Positions 1-7,704 of a DNA stretch of 10,789 nucleotides are shown one piece after another. The notes beneath the pieces are model-generated. The model ran no database searches, was not told where the DNA came from, and saw nothing but the letters and a program-made list of their open reading frames with translations. Positions within the stretch are counted from its first letter, which is position 1; each line of letters opens with the position of its first letter. The translations under genes and the position numbers were made by a program. Origin of the DNA: Atribacterota bacterium (GTDB lineage: Bacteria; Atribacterota; Phoenicimicrobiia; Phoenicimicrobiales; Phoenicimicrobiaceae). The stretch lies in NCBI GenBank assembly GCA_030668465.1, contig DAOUTX010000024.1, positions 1 through 10,789 of the forward strand. The letters are read 5' to 3'.

Positions 1-1
1 G

Positions 2-1039
2 AAAATTGACCATCTTATTCCCCAAAAAACGGTCTCTGTTTCTAAAGATGAATATGTAGAAAATCAGAAAGCTATAACCCCAGATGAATCGGTTAAAAAA
101 ATAAGACCTTCTTCTGGGGCTGGTCCGGTACCCATATCTCCAGTTGCCCGACGTTTTGCAGAAAAAAAGGGAATTGATTTCTCCCAACTTACCGGTTCAG
201 GTCCTGGGGGGAGGATTATTAAAAGGGATGTAGAAAAGGTGATATCCGAACAGGAACAACTTGGTACAGTTGCAGATACTGCAAAAACGATTTCTGGTGT
301 GACACCCCTCACTAAAGAACGGGGCATATCTTTTCCGGAACCAATAAAGGAAGTTCCAGTGAAAGGAGTACGGCAGCTTATCACAGAACGAATGCTTAAA
401 TCCCTACAGAGTACTGCTCAGCTTACTCTGAATACTTCTGCCGATGCTTCCAGCTTATTGTCATACCGAAAATGGTTAAAATCGAGTCCTACAAAATTGG
501 GTCTTGATAGAATTACCATTAATGATCTGGTAATTTATGCAGTGGCTAAGACACTTCCCAGGTATACAGCTTTGAATGCTCATTTCCTTAAAGATAAGAT
601 ACTTGAATTTGAACACGTACATCTGGGATTTGCTGTAGATTCACCACGAGGGCTTATGGTACCGATAATCCATAATGCCCACCTTTTATCATTAAAGGAA
701 ATTTCTCAAGAAGCAAGACGATTAAATACTGCCTGTCAAGAAGACACTATCTTGCCAGACGAACTTAATGGTGGGACTTTTACGGTAACCAATCTTGGGA
801 CAATGGGGATTGAAAGTTTTACGCCTATCTTGAATATTCCCCAGGTGGCAATTCTTGGTATATGCAGTATTTCTCTTAAACCAATTATGAAAGATACTGA
901 AATAAAATTTATTCCACATATAGGTTTATCTCTTACCTTTGACCATCGAGCAGTAGATGGTGCTCCGGCAGCTAAATTCCTGCAGGAACTTAATACGGTA
1001 ATAGCTAATTTTGATTTGAAACAGGTGAAATTACAATAA
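2..1039 (+). CDS. 2-oxoacid dehydrogenase complex E2 (dihydrolipoyl acyltransferase), 5'-truncated
   Basis: This is the 3' part (345 residues) of an E2 acyltransferase, which moves an acyl group from E1 through lipoyl-lysine to CoA. The open frame runs in from the window edge, so the lipoyl domain and start lie upstream. A charged, Pro-containing linker covers residues 1-41. The peripheral subunit-binding domain is at about 42-81 (ISPVARRFAEKKGID, then a GSGPGGRI turn). A second linker follows, then the trimer-forming catalytic domain from about 120 to the end. The active-site motif DHRAVDG is intact at 314-320, with His315 and Asp319. Conserved GTFTVTNLG and QVAILGI segments are also present. 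The E1 gene follows 69 bases downstream, so this order is E2 then E1 rather than the common E1-E2. The family call is firm. The substrate (pyruvate, acetoin or branched-chain oxoacid) cannot be told from this part. Confidence 0.93.
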   Translation, partial: KIDHLIPQKTVSVSKDEYVENQKAITPDESVKKIRPSSGAGPVPISPVARRFAEKKGIDFSQLTGSGPGGRIIKRDVEKVISEQEQLGTVADTAKTISGVTPLTKERGISFPEPIKEVPVKGVRQLITERMLKSLQSTAQLTLNTSADASSLLSYRKWLKSSPTKLGLDRITINDLVIYAVAKTLPRYTALNAHFLKDKILEFEHVHLGFAVDSPRGLMVPIIHNAHLLSLKEISQEARRLNTACQEDTILPDELNGGTFTVTNLGTMGIESFTPILNIPQVAILGICSISLKPIMKDTEIKFIPHIGLSLTFDHRAVDGAPAAKFLQELNTVIANFDLKQVKLQ

Positions 1040-1108
1040 TAGTAAAAGATATGTGATTTGATTATTATTAGAAAATAGCAAGATATTTTTTAAAGAAAGG
1101 AGAAGATT

Positions 1109-3565
1109 GTGCCTAAATCTATTTTTATTGACCCTAAAGAAGTTCGAAAGCCCCAGGTTCTTAAAATAAAAGATATTCCGGTAAACCAATATAAATCAGA
1201 TATAAAAAAAGAGGTAAAAAAGTTAGGAAAAGAAAAGCTCCTTAAGATTTACTATGATATGCTTATAATTCGAGAATTTGAATCCATGCTTAATTCCATA
1301 AAAACCCAAGGATCTTATGGAGGAATTGAATACAATCATTTAGGTCCTGCTCATCTTTCTATTGGCCAGGAGGCAGCCGCCGTAGGTCAATGTATACCTT
1401 TAGCTATTGAAGATTTTATTTTCGGTTCTCATCGCAGCCATGGAGAAGTGCTAGCCAAGTGTTTTTCCGCCATAGATGAATTAGAGGAGAATGAACTTCT
1501 TAAGATAATGAAATCTTATATGGATGGAGCCTGCCTGAAAGTAGTAGAAAAGGAACATAAAGGCAATATTAAATCACTTGCTCAAGATTTTGTACTATAC
1601 GGAGTTCTGGCAGAGATATTTGGACGGGCTAACGGTTTTAATAAGGGCTTGGGTGGTTCGATGCACGTTTTTTTTGCCCCCTTGGGTAGTATGCCCAATA
1701 ATGCTATTGTGGGAGGGGCAGCGGATATTTCGGTAGGGGCTGCTCTCTTTAAAAGAATTAATCGAAAACCAGGTATGGTAATCTGTAATATCGGTGATGG
1801 TTCTATGGGTTGTGGCCCGGTATGGGAGGCAATTATGTTAGCAGCAATGGATCAATACCGCACACTTTGGGATAAAGATATTGGAGGTGCTCCTCCTATT
1901 CTATTTAATTTCTTCAATAATTTCTACGGCATGGGTGGCCAGACCTCAGGTGAAACTATGGGTTATAAAATTCTTGCCCGGGTAGGGGCTGGGGTAAACC
2001 CTGAAAACTTGCATACCGAACGGATTGACGGTTATAATCCTTTGGCAGTGGCCGATGCTATTGAAAGAAAGAAGAAAATCCTTCTTAAAGGGAATGGTCC
2101 GGTCTTACTTGATACCATCACTTATCGAATTTCCGGTCATTCACCCTCAGATGCCTCTTCTTATAGGACTAAAGAAGAGATTTCTGCCTGGCAAGAGAAT
2201 GATTGTATTAAGGGATATGAAGATTACCTTAAGAAAAATAAAATTATAACCTCCGGTAAAGTAGATGCCTTAAAACAGGAAGTAACCTTGAGAATTGCTA
2301 AAGCCCTGAGGTTAGCAGCGTCTCTTGAAATCTCACCCAGGATCAATCCTGATTTTATGGAAACAGTAATGTTTTCTAACCGGTACAAAGATAGAATGGA
2401 ACAACGAACACCGGAAGTCCTTATCCCCAAAGAAGATAACCCTCGGATTAGATCACTTACTCATAAATTTCGTTTTGCCTTAGATGAAAATGGCAAAACT
2501 TACCCCAAAGTAAAAGTCTTTACCTATCGTGATGCCCTCTTTGAGGCCATGCTTTATCGTTTTTATGAAGATCCGACTATGGTGGCTTATGGGGAAGAAA
2601 ACCGTGACTGGGATGGGGCCTTTGCCGTATATCGAGGCTTGACCGATGCCCTTCCTTATCATCGATTATTCAATACACCTATCTCCGAAGGAGCTATTGT
2701 GGGTTCAGGTGCAGGATATGCTTTGTGTGGTGGACGTGTGGTGGTAGAGCTTATGTATAGTGATTTTATCGGACGGGCAGGAGATGAACTTTTCAATCAA
2801 GTCTCCAAATGGCAATCAATGTCAGCAGGTCTTCTTACTATGCCCCTTACCATTCGCGTTTCAGTAGGGAATAAATATGGTGCACAGCATTCTCAAGACT
2901 GGACTAGCCTGGTTGCGCATATTCCCGGTCTTAAAGTAATGTTTCCAGCTACCCCCTATGATGCTAAAGGAATGCTAAATCTCGCTTTACATGGTACAGA
3001 CCCGGTAGTATTTTTTGAAAGCCAAAGACTTTATGATATAGGTGAGTTATTTGTGACAAGCGGAGTACCCGAAGATTATTACGAAATATCGGAAGGTGAA
3101 CCAATAATTAGGAAAGAAGGAAAAGATATTACTATTCTTACTGTAGGTGCAGCTCTTTATAAGGGAATGGAGGCTGCAGAAGAACTTGAAAAGAAATATA
3201 AAGTTTCAGCAGAAGTAATCGACTTGAGATTTATTAATCCCCTAAACTATGATTTGATTATTAAATCTGTAAAGAAGACGGGAAAACTTGTACTTGTTTC
3301 CGATGCCTGTGAACGTGGTTCTTTTCTCCATACCATTGCTTCCTGTATTACCCAATTTGTATTTGACTATCTTGATGGCCCTGCGGTAGTGGTGGGCTCC
3401 CGTAACTGGATTACTCCAGCTGCCGAAATGGAATCTAGTTTCTTTCCTCAGAAAGAGTGGATTATCGATGCAATTCATGAACATCTTTATCCTTTAGATG
3501 GGCATCAAGTTACAACTGATCAGTCTACAACTGAGCAGATAAGGAGAAATAAATTTGGAGTATAA
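1109..3565 (+). CDS. Fused E1 alpha-beta subunit of a thiamine-diphosphate 2-oxoacid (or acetoin-type) dehydrogenase
   Basis: An 818-residue protein joins E1 alpha (about 30-400) to E1 beta (about 465-800), normally two proteins. E1 decarboxylates a 2-oxo acid, or cleaves an acetoin-like compound, on thiamine diphosphate and acylates the E2 lipoyl group. The alpha half has the SHRSHGE segment (His111), GLGGSMH, and the cofactor motif GDG (229-231) to NN (270-271). The beta half has GEENRDWDGAF (Glu496/497), FNTPISEGAIVGSGAGYAL, DFIGRAGDELFNQ, QHSQDW (His594) and PGLKVMFPATPYDAKG. The start is GTG, fixed by AAAGGAG at 1096-1102 with a 6-base gap; there is no nearby ATG in frame. Two insertions stand out against ordinary E1 alpha: about 47 residues (121-167) before AEIFGR, and a longer spacing (38 residues) inside the cofactor motif. 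The immediately upstream E2 is the natural partner. The substrate is undetermined. Confidence 0.93.
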   Translation: MPKSIFIDPKEVRKPQVLKIKDIPVNQYKSDIKKEVKKLGKEKLLKIYYDMLIIREFESMLNSIKTQGSYGGIEYNHLGPAHLSIGQEAAAVGQCIPLAIEDFIFGSHRSHGEVLAKCFSAIDELEENELLKIMKSYMDGACLKVVEKEHKGNIKSLAQDFVLYGVLAEIFGRANGFNKGLGGSMHVFFAPLGSMPNNAIVGGAADISVGAALFKRINRKPGMVICNIGDGSMGCGPVWEAIMLAAMDQYRTLWDKDIGGAPPILFNFFNNFYGMGGQTSGETMGYKILARVGAGVNPENLHTERIDGYNPLAVADAIERKKKILLKGNGPVLLDTITYRISGHSPSDASSYRTKEEISAWQENDCIKGYEDYLKKNKIITSGKVDALKQEVTLRIAKALRLAASLEISPRINPDFMETVMFSNRYKDRMEQRTPEVLIPKEDNPRIRSLTHKFRFALDENGKTYPKVKVFTYRDALFEAMLYRFYEDPTMVAYGEENRDWDGAFAVYRGLTDALPYHRLFNTPISEGAIVGSGAGYALCGGRVVVELMYSDFIGRAGDELFNQVSKWQSMSAGLLTMPLTIRVSVGNKYGAQHSQDWTSLVAHIPGLKVMFPATPYDAKGMLNLALHGTDPVVFFESQRLYDIGELFVTSGVPEDYYEISEGEPIIRKEGKDITILTVGAALYKGMEAAEELEKKYKVSAEVIDLRFINPLNYDLIIKSVKKTGKLVLVSDACERGSFLHTIASCITQFVFDYLDGPAVVVGSRNWITPAAEMESSFFPQKEWIIDAIHEHLYPLDGHQVTTDQSTTEQIRRNKFGV

Positions 3566-3604
3566 GATTGTTGTTGAAGATTAAAATCAGTTCGAGATTA
3601 AAAA

Positions 3605-4927
3605 ATGAAGGATAAAATTATTCAGGAACTAAATGGCAGTAATAAAAGATCCAGACTTTTTGGATTAGAGAAAATCTATAAATCAATAGAAATAGGAGAA
3701 GGGCAATTTAAAAAAACAGAAGAGGTAAATAATCATGTGCATACTATATACTCTTTTAGTCCTTATTCACCTTCAATGGCTGCTTATTTAGCCTGGAAAG
3801 CTGGTCTTCAGGCTGTGGGGATTATGGATCATGATTCTGTTTCCGGTTGTAAGGAACTAATAGACGCTTGCAAGATAATAGGAATTGCCTCTACTGTAGG
3901 ATTTGAATTACGAGTAAATTTTTCCGGAACTATAGTTGAAGGAAGAAAACTGAATAATCCGGATTCTAAAAATATAGGTTATATTGCTATTCATGGTATT
4001 CCCGAATCAAAGTTACAAGAAACCAAGAAATTTTTAAATCCCATTCAAGTAGCACGGAATAAAAGAAATAAAAAAATGTTGGACAATCTAAATAATTTAA
4101 TTAAGGATTATGGGATAGAAGAAATTGATTTTAGAGAAGAGATTTACAATATTTCCCGGGCACAGGAAGGCGGGAGCATTACCGAACGTTATATTCTTTA
4201 TGCCGTTGCTAGAAAAATTATTCAAAAAACGGGGAAAGGGGAAAAACTTATTTCATTTTTGAAAGATAATCTTGATATAGTGCTTTCCGAAAAGATTCAT
4301 AAATTTCTCTTAGATGAAAATAATCAATTTTATTTATATGATCTTTTAGGAATATTAAAAAGCTCCTTTTTGGATAAAATTTTTATTCAACCTGATTATG
4401 AGGAGTGCATATCTGTATATGAGGCTGTAAAGTTCAGTAATTCTATAAATGCCATCCCTGCTTATGCTTATTTAGGAGATGTGACTGATTCACCCACAGG
4501 TGACAAGAGGGCTGAAAAGTTTGAAGATGATTTTTTAGAAGAACTGATTCCTGAATTAAAGAAAATAGGTTTTAAGGCAATTACTTATATGCCACCTCGT
4601 AATACTCTTAACCAGCTTTTACATTTGCAAAGACTCTGCAGAAAATATGAATTTATGGAAATAAGCGGGGTGGATATAAATAGTCCACGACAATCTTTTA
4701 ATTACACCATAATTCTAAGACCAGAGTTTGCTCATCTAATTGAAGCAACCTGGGCTCTTATAGCCCACGAAAAACTGGCGAATTATGATGGAAAATATGC
4801 TTTATTTAATAATGGAAATCCCTTAAAAGGCAAATCACTTAAAGAGCGGATTGTAACATATAGCGAAATTGGTAAGAGAATAGATAGTCGACATCCTGAA
4901 CTTGTTTACCAAAAAATAAACTTTTAA
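3605..4927 (+). CDS. PHP-domain metal-dependent hydrolase, function unknown
   Basis: A 440-residue protein with the polymerase-and-histidinol-phosphatase fold signature. Visible metal-site motifs are NHVH (His44, His46), MDHDS (Asp75-Asp77), VGFELRV (Glu101) and a later AIHGI. Family members use a multinuclear metal centre, mostly to hydrolyse phosphoesters. The last expected motif, usually D-x-H, seems to read D-I-N (Asp357, Asn359 in SGVDINSPRQ), so the metal set may be altered. The middle (about 140-290) is Lys/Glu-rich and helical with no motif I know. There is no signal peptide or membrane segment, so it is cytoplasmic. ATG 3605 is the only good start because TGA at 3575 closes the frame upstream, but the ribosome site is weak (GAG at 3594-3596). 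Its position between an oxoacid dehydrogenase and polyol-phosphate enzymes hints at a sugar-phosphate substrate; that is inference. Confidence 0.82.
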   Translation: MKDKIIQELNGSNKRSRLFGLEKIYKSIEIGEGQFKKTEEVNNHVHTIYSFSPYSPSMAAYLAWKAGLQAVGIMDHDSVSGCKELIDACKIIGIASTVGFELRVNFSGTIVEGRKLNNPDSKNIGYIAIHGIPESKLQETKKFLNPIQVARNKRNKKMLDNLNNLIKDYGIEEIDFREEIYNISRAQEGGSITERYILYAVARKIIQKTGKGEKLISFLKDNLDIVLSEKIHKFLLDENNQFYLYDLLGILKSSFLDKIFIQPDYEECISVYEAVKFSNSINAIPAYAYLGDVTDSPTGDKRAEKFEDDFLEELIPELKKIGFKAITYMPPRNTLNQLLHLQRLCRKYEFMEISGVDINSPRQSFNYTIILRPEFAHLIEATWALIAHEKLANYDGKYALFNNGNPLKGKSLKERIVTYSEIGKRIDSRHPELVYQKINF

Positions 4928-4961
4928 ATAATTTTTTGATATTATTTCTCGGAGGAGAAAG

Positions 4962-6281
4962 ATGAAAAATATCTATATAGAAACAATTACCCCACTTTTA
5001 CGCGGTCTTACCTTTGATGGTGAACGGGGTAATATTAGTATATTTGAAGATGATTCAAAGAAAGTGGGTTTTGCTATTGATAAAATTAGATCAGAAGAGA
5101 CTTTACCCCTTTATTTGAAAGGAGTAAAAAACCAAAATTTACTCAATAAGGAACAACTCGTGGAAAAAATAATTTCTTATACAATTGATAAGTTCAAAGA
5201 TTATTTTAAGAAATATAAACAAAAACCAAAGATTGTAATTCTTGAAAATATTGGTATCTTTTACTTGGGAGAATCGTATGATGATGCGATCAACGTAAAA
5301 AATAATTTTGAAGATGTCTTAAAAAATATAAAAATTAAATCTAAACTCTCTGAACCTCAAGGTTGCACAGAGAAAAAAAATTTAAAGATAATAACAGATA
5401 ATAATTGCAATCCAAGTTCGGAAGAGTGTGGTAATGATGGAAAATCAAATAGGAATAATATAGTGAAAAATAAAATAGCAGTAGTGACCGGAGGGGCCCA
5501 AGGTTTTGGAGAGAGCATAGTGAGAGAGCTGACAAAATCAGAATGCTTGGTCTTTATTGCCGACATTAATGTTAAAGGCGCACGCAAGCTGGCAGAGAAG
5601 CTAAATACTAAATATAAAAGGACAACAGCTTTACCTATAAAAGTAGATGTGACGGATGAGGATTCTGTTAAAAAAATGATATATGAGATTATTAAAAAAG
5701 CCGGTGGCATCGATATTTTTATAAGTAATGCAGGGGTATTGAAGGCTGGCAGCGTAAAAGAGATGGAATTTAGTGAATTTGCCTTGGTTAATGAAGTTAA
5801 TTACTTTGGTTATTTTCTGTGCGTAAAACATGCCTCCAAAGTTATGGCACTTCAAAATATACCCAGTGAAAAATATTTTAGCGATATTATTCAGATTAAC
5901 TCGAAATCCGGACTCAAAGGTTCCAATAAAAATAGTGCTTACGCAGGGAGCAAGTTTGGAAGCTTGGGTCTTACTCAGAGCTTTGCTTTAGAACTTATTG
6001 ATGACAATATCAAAGTAAATTCTATTTGTCCGGGAAACTTTTTTGAAGGTCCTTTATGGTCTGATCCAGACAGAGGTCTTTTTGTTCAATACCTTAGAAC
6101 CGGGAAAGTACCGGGTGCAAAAACCATTGAAGATGTGAAGAGTTTTTATGAGACAAAGGTTCCGATGAAGAGAGGTTGTACCGGTGAAGATGTGGTAAAA
6201 GCAATTTATTATCTAATCGATCAAAAGTATGAAACCGGTCAGGCTATTCCGGTAACCGGTGGCCAGGTAATGTTGAAATAA
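4962..6281 (+). CDS. SrlD/SorD-like polyol-phosphate dehydrogenase (SDR) fused to a histidine-free class II aldolase-like domain
   Basis: This 439-residue protein has two parts. Residues about 168-439 form a classical short-chain dehydrogenase: TGGAQGFG at 176-183 binds NAD(P), SNAG sits at 255-258, and the catalytic residues are Ser314, Tyr327 and Lys331 (YAGSK). The stretch from INSKSG through GLTQSFALEL to the terminal TGGQVML closely recalls E. coli SrlD, sorbitol-6-phosphate 2-dehydrogenase, so oxidation of a polyol phosphate to a ketose phosphate is likely. Residues 1-125 resemble the C-terminal part of class II aldolases in aldolase-SDR fusions (IVILENIGIFYLGES, about 91-105). They contain no histidine, so the zinc site of a working aldolase is absent. 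A polar Lys/Asn/Ser linker (about 126-167) joins the parts. Ribosome site GGAGGAG lies at 4951-4957. The next gene encodes a SorE-like enzyme, a known partner activity. Confidence 0.87.
   Translation: MKNIYIETITPLLRGLTFDGERGNISIFEDDSKKVGFAIDKIRSEETLPLYLKGVKNQNLLNKEQLVEKIISYTIDKFKDYFKKYKQKPKIVILENIGIFYLGESYDDAINVKNNFEDVLKNIKIKSKLSEPQGCTEKKNLKIITDNNCNPSSEECGNDGKSNRNNIVKNKIAVVTGGAQGFGESIVRELTKSECLVFIADINVKGARKLAEKLNTKYKRTTALPIKVDVTDEDSVKKMIYEIIKKAGGIDIFISNAGVLKAGSVKEMEFSEFALVNEVNYFGYFLCVKHASKVMALQNIPSEKYFSDIIQINSKSGLKGSNKNSAYAGSKFGSLGLTQSFALELIDDNIKVNSICPGNFFEGPLWSDPDRGLFVQYLRTGKVPGAKTIEDVKSFYETKVPMKRGCTGEDVVKAIYYLIDQKYETGQAIPVTGGQVMLK
5451..5465 (+). promoter_or_regulatory. Possible internal ribosome site and GTG start for the SDR domain alone
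   Basis: AGGA at 5451-5454 lies 8 bases before an in-frame GTG (5463-5465), exactly where the dehydrogenase domain begins (VKNKIAVVTGG). Initiation here would give a 272-residue protein, close to the size of free-standing SrlD-type enzymes. This could be a working internal start or a relic of the fusion event. The evidence is positional only. Confidence 0.3.
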
Positions 6282-6309
6282 ATTATTTTAGTTTTAGGAA
6301 GTAATGATA

Positions 6310-7572
6310 ATGAAGACTAAAGCAGTAAGGTTATATGGAAAAAACGATTTGAGATTGGAAGAATTTGAATTACCGGCAATTAAGGATAACGAAATTCTTG
6401 CCCATATTATTTCAGATAGTCTCTGTATGTCTTCTTATAAAGCGGCAGTTCAGGGAGCTAATCATAAAAGAGTACCAACTAATGCAGTAGATAATCCGAT
6501 TATAATCGGTCATGAATTTTGTGGTGAAATTATGGAGGTGGGCGAAAAGTGGCGACATAAATTCAAATCAGGCCAGAAGTTTGCTATCCAGCCTGCTCTA
6601 AATTATAAAGGAAGTCTTCATGCTCCCGGATATTCCTTCCCTTATATAGGTGGTGATGCCACTTATATTATTATCCCCAATGAAGTAATGGAGATGGATT
6701 GTTTATTAGAATATAAAGGAGATGCCTTTTACGGTGGGTCTTTAGCGGAGCCGATGTCTTGTATAATAGGAGCCTTTCATGCTGCCTATCATACAGTTCC
6801 CGGTAAGTACAATCATAATATGGATATAGTAGAAGGTGGAAATATGGCCATTTTGGCCGGCGCAGGACCGATGGGTCTTGGAGCAATAGATTATGCTATA
6901 CACCGTGACAGAAAACCTATGCTACTGGTTGTTACTGATATTGATGAGTTAAGATTAAAAAGGGCATCCTCAATCCATACTCCGGAAGAAGCTAAAAAGA
7001 GAGGGGTCGAACTAAAATATATAAATACTAAAAATATAGAAAATTCGGAAGAATATCTTATTTCAATAACTCGAGGTAAAAAATACAATGATGTATTTGT
7101 TTTTGCACCGGTAAAAGAAGTTGTAGAGCAGGGTGATAGAATTTTAGCTAAAGATGGCTGTTTGAGCTTTTTTGCCGGTCCAACTGACCCAAAATTCTCA
7201 GCAATGCTTAATTTTTACAATGTACATTATATGTCGACTCATATTGTAGGAACGAGTGGTGGGAATACTCAGGATATGATTGAATCTCTGCAGATGATGG
7301 AAAAAAATCTTATAAATCCAGCTGCCATGGTTACTCATATCGGTGGATTAAATAGTGTGGTTAGTACTACTTTAAATCTTCCCAAAATATCAGGTAGCAA
7401 AAAGCTAATCTATACCAATATTGACTTGGAGCTTACTGCAATTTCCGATTTTAAGAAAAAAGGAAAGACTGACCCTCTATTTACTCAATTGGCGAAGATA
7501 GTAGAAAAGAATAATGGTTTGTGGTCGACAGAAGCTGAAAAGCACTTACTTAAAAATGCAAAATCTATATAA
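6310..7572 (+). CDS. SorE-like medium-chain dehydrogenase (L-sorbose-1-phosphate reductase family)
   Basis: A zinc-type medium-chain alcohol dehydrogenase of 420 residues. The N-terminal catalytic domain has Cys39 (SLCMSSYK) and GHEF (His68, Glu69), the usual catalytic-zinc ligands. The four-cysteine structural-zinc loop of yeast or liver alcohol dehydrogenase is missing. The Rossmann motif GAGPMG is at 184-189, followed by VVTDID, where acidic residues suggest NAD preference. The opening (KAVRLYGKNDLRLE, then SDSLCMSSYK) and the overall length match the family that includes SorE, which interconverts L-sorbose 1-phosphate and D-glucitol 6-phosphate. With the adjacent SorD-like enzyme this would lead to fructose 6-phosphate. 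ATG 6304 is also in frame but is only 2 bases from AGGAAG (6296-6301). ATG 6310 has an 8-base gap and is preferred. The exact substrate is uncertain. Confidence 0.86.
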   Translation: MKTKAVRLYGKNDLRLEEFELPAIKDNEILAHIISDSLCMSSYKAAVQGANHKRVPTNAVDNPIIIGHEFCGEIMEVGEKWRHKFKSGQKFAIQPALNYKGSLHAPGYSFPYIGGDATYIIIPNEVMEMDCLLEYKGDAFYGGSLAEPMSCIIGAFHAAYHTVPGKYNHNMDIVEGGNMAILAGAGPMGLGAIDYAIHRDRKPMLLVVTDIDELRLKRASSIHTPEEAKKRGVELKYINTKNIENSEEYLISITRGKKYNDVFVFAPVKEVVEQGDRILAKDGCLSFFAGPTDPKFSAMLNFYNVHYMSTHIVGTSGGNTQDMIESLQMMEKNLINPAAMVTHIGGLNSVVSTTLNLPKISGSKKLIYTNIDLELTAISDFKKKGKTDPLFTQLAKIVEKNNGLWSTEAEKHLLKNAKSI

Positions 7573-7701
7573 TTGAAAGCTTTACTATTTTAAAAATATT
7601 TAAGGAGGAGTTTTTAAAAAATTAGTCACAATAAAATTGAAAACAGGGATATATTTTAAAGATTAAAGAAAGGAGGGATAGGGTTATTTATCCTGATTAA
7701 A
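7573..7701 (+). other. Intergenic gap with an orphan Shine-Dalgarno sequence
   Basis: This is the longest gap inside the catabolic row (129 bases). A perfect AAGGAGGAG lies at 7602-7610 with no ATG, GTG or TTG at usable distance and only tiny frames after it. The remainder is A/T-rich. I see no convincing promoter or terminator. It may be the remains of a deleted small gene. Confidence 0.35.
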
Positions 7702-7704
7702 ATG
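7671..7704 (+). promoter_or_regulatory. Distant ribosome site with a small hairpin before the isomerase start
   Basis: The strong AGGAGGG (7671-7677) is about 24 bases from ATG 7702, too far for normal initiation. GGATA (7676-7680) and TATCC (7689-7693) are perfect complements around an 8-base loop. Folding would shorten the distance but would also bury part of the ribosome site. The only in-frame codons at normal spacing are non-standard (ATC 7690, CTG 7693, ATT 7696). Either a rare start codon or structure-dependent initiation is possible. Confidence 0.3.

Noticed and set aside
5357..5710. A 117-codon minus-strand frame inside the SDR gene
   Set aside because: It is antisense to the conserved Rossmann region, hydrophobic and low in complexity, with no convincing ribosome site.
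7573..7602. Possible promoter TTGAAA (7573-7578) before the isomerase
   Set aside because: At 17-18 bases there is only TATTTA, a poor -10 box in generally A/T-rich DNA.
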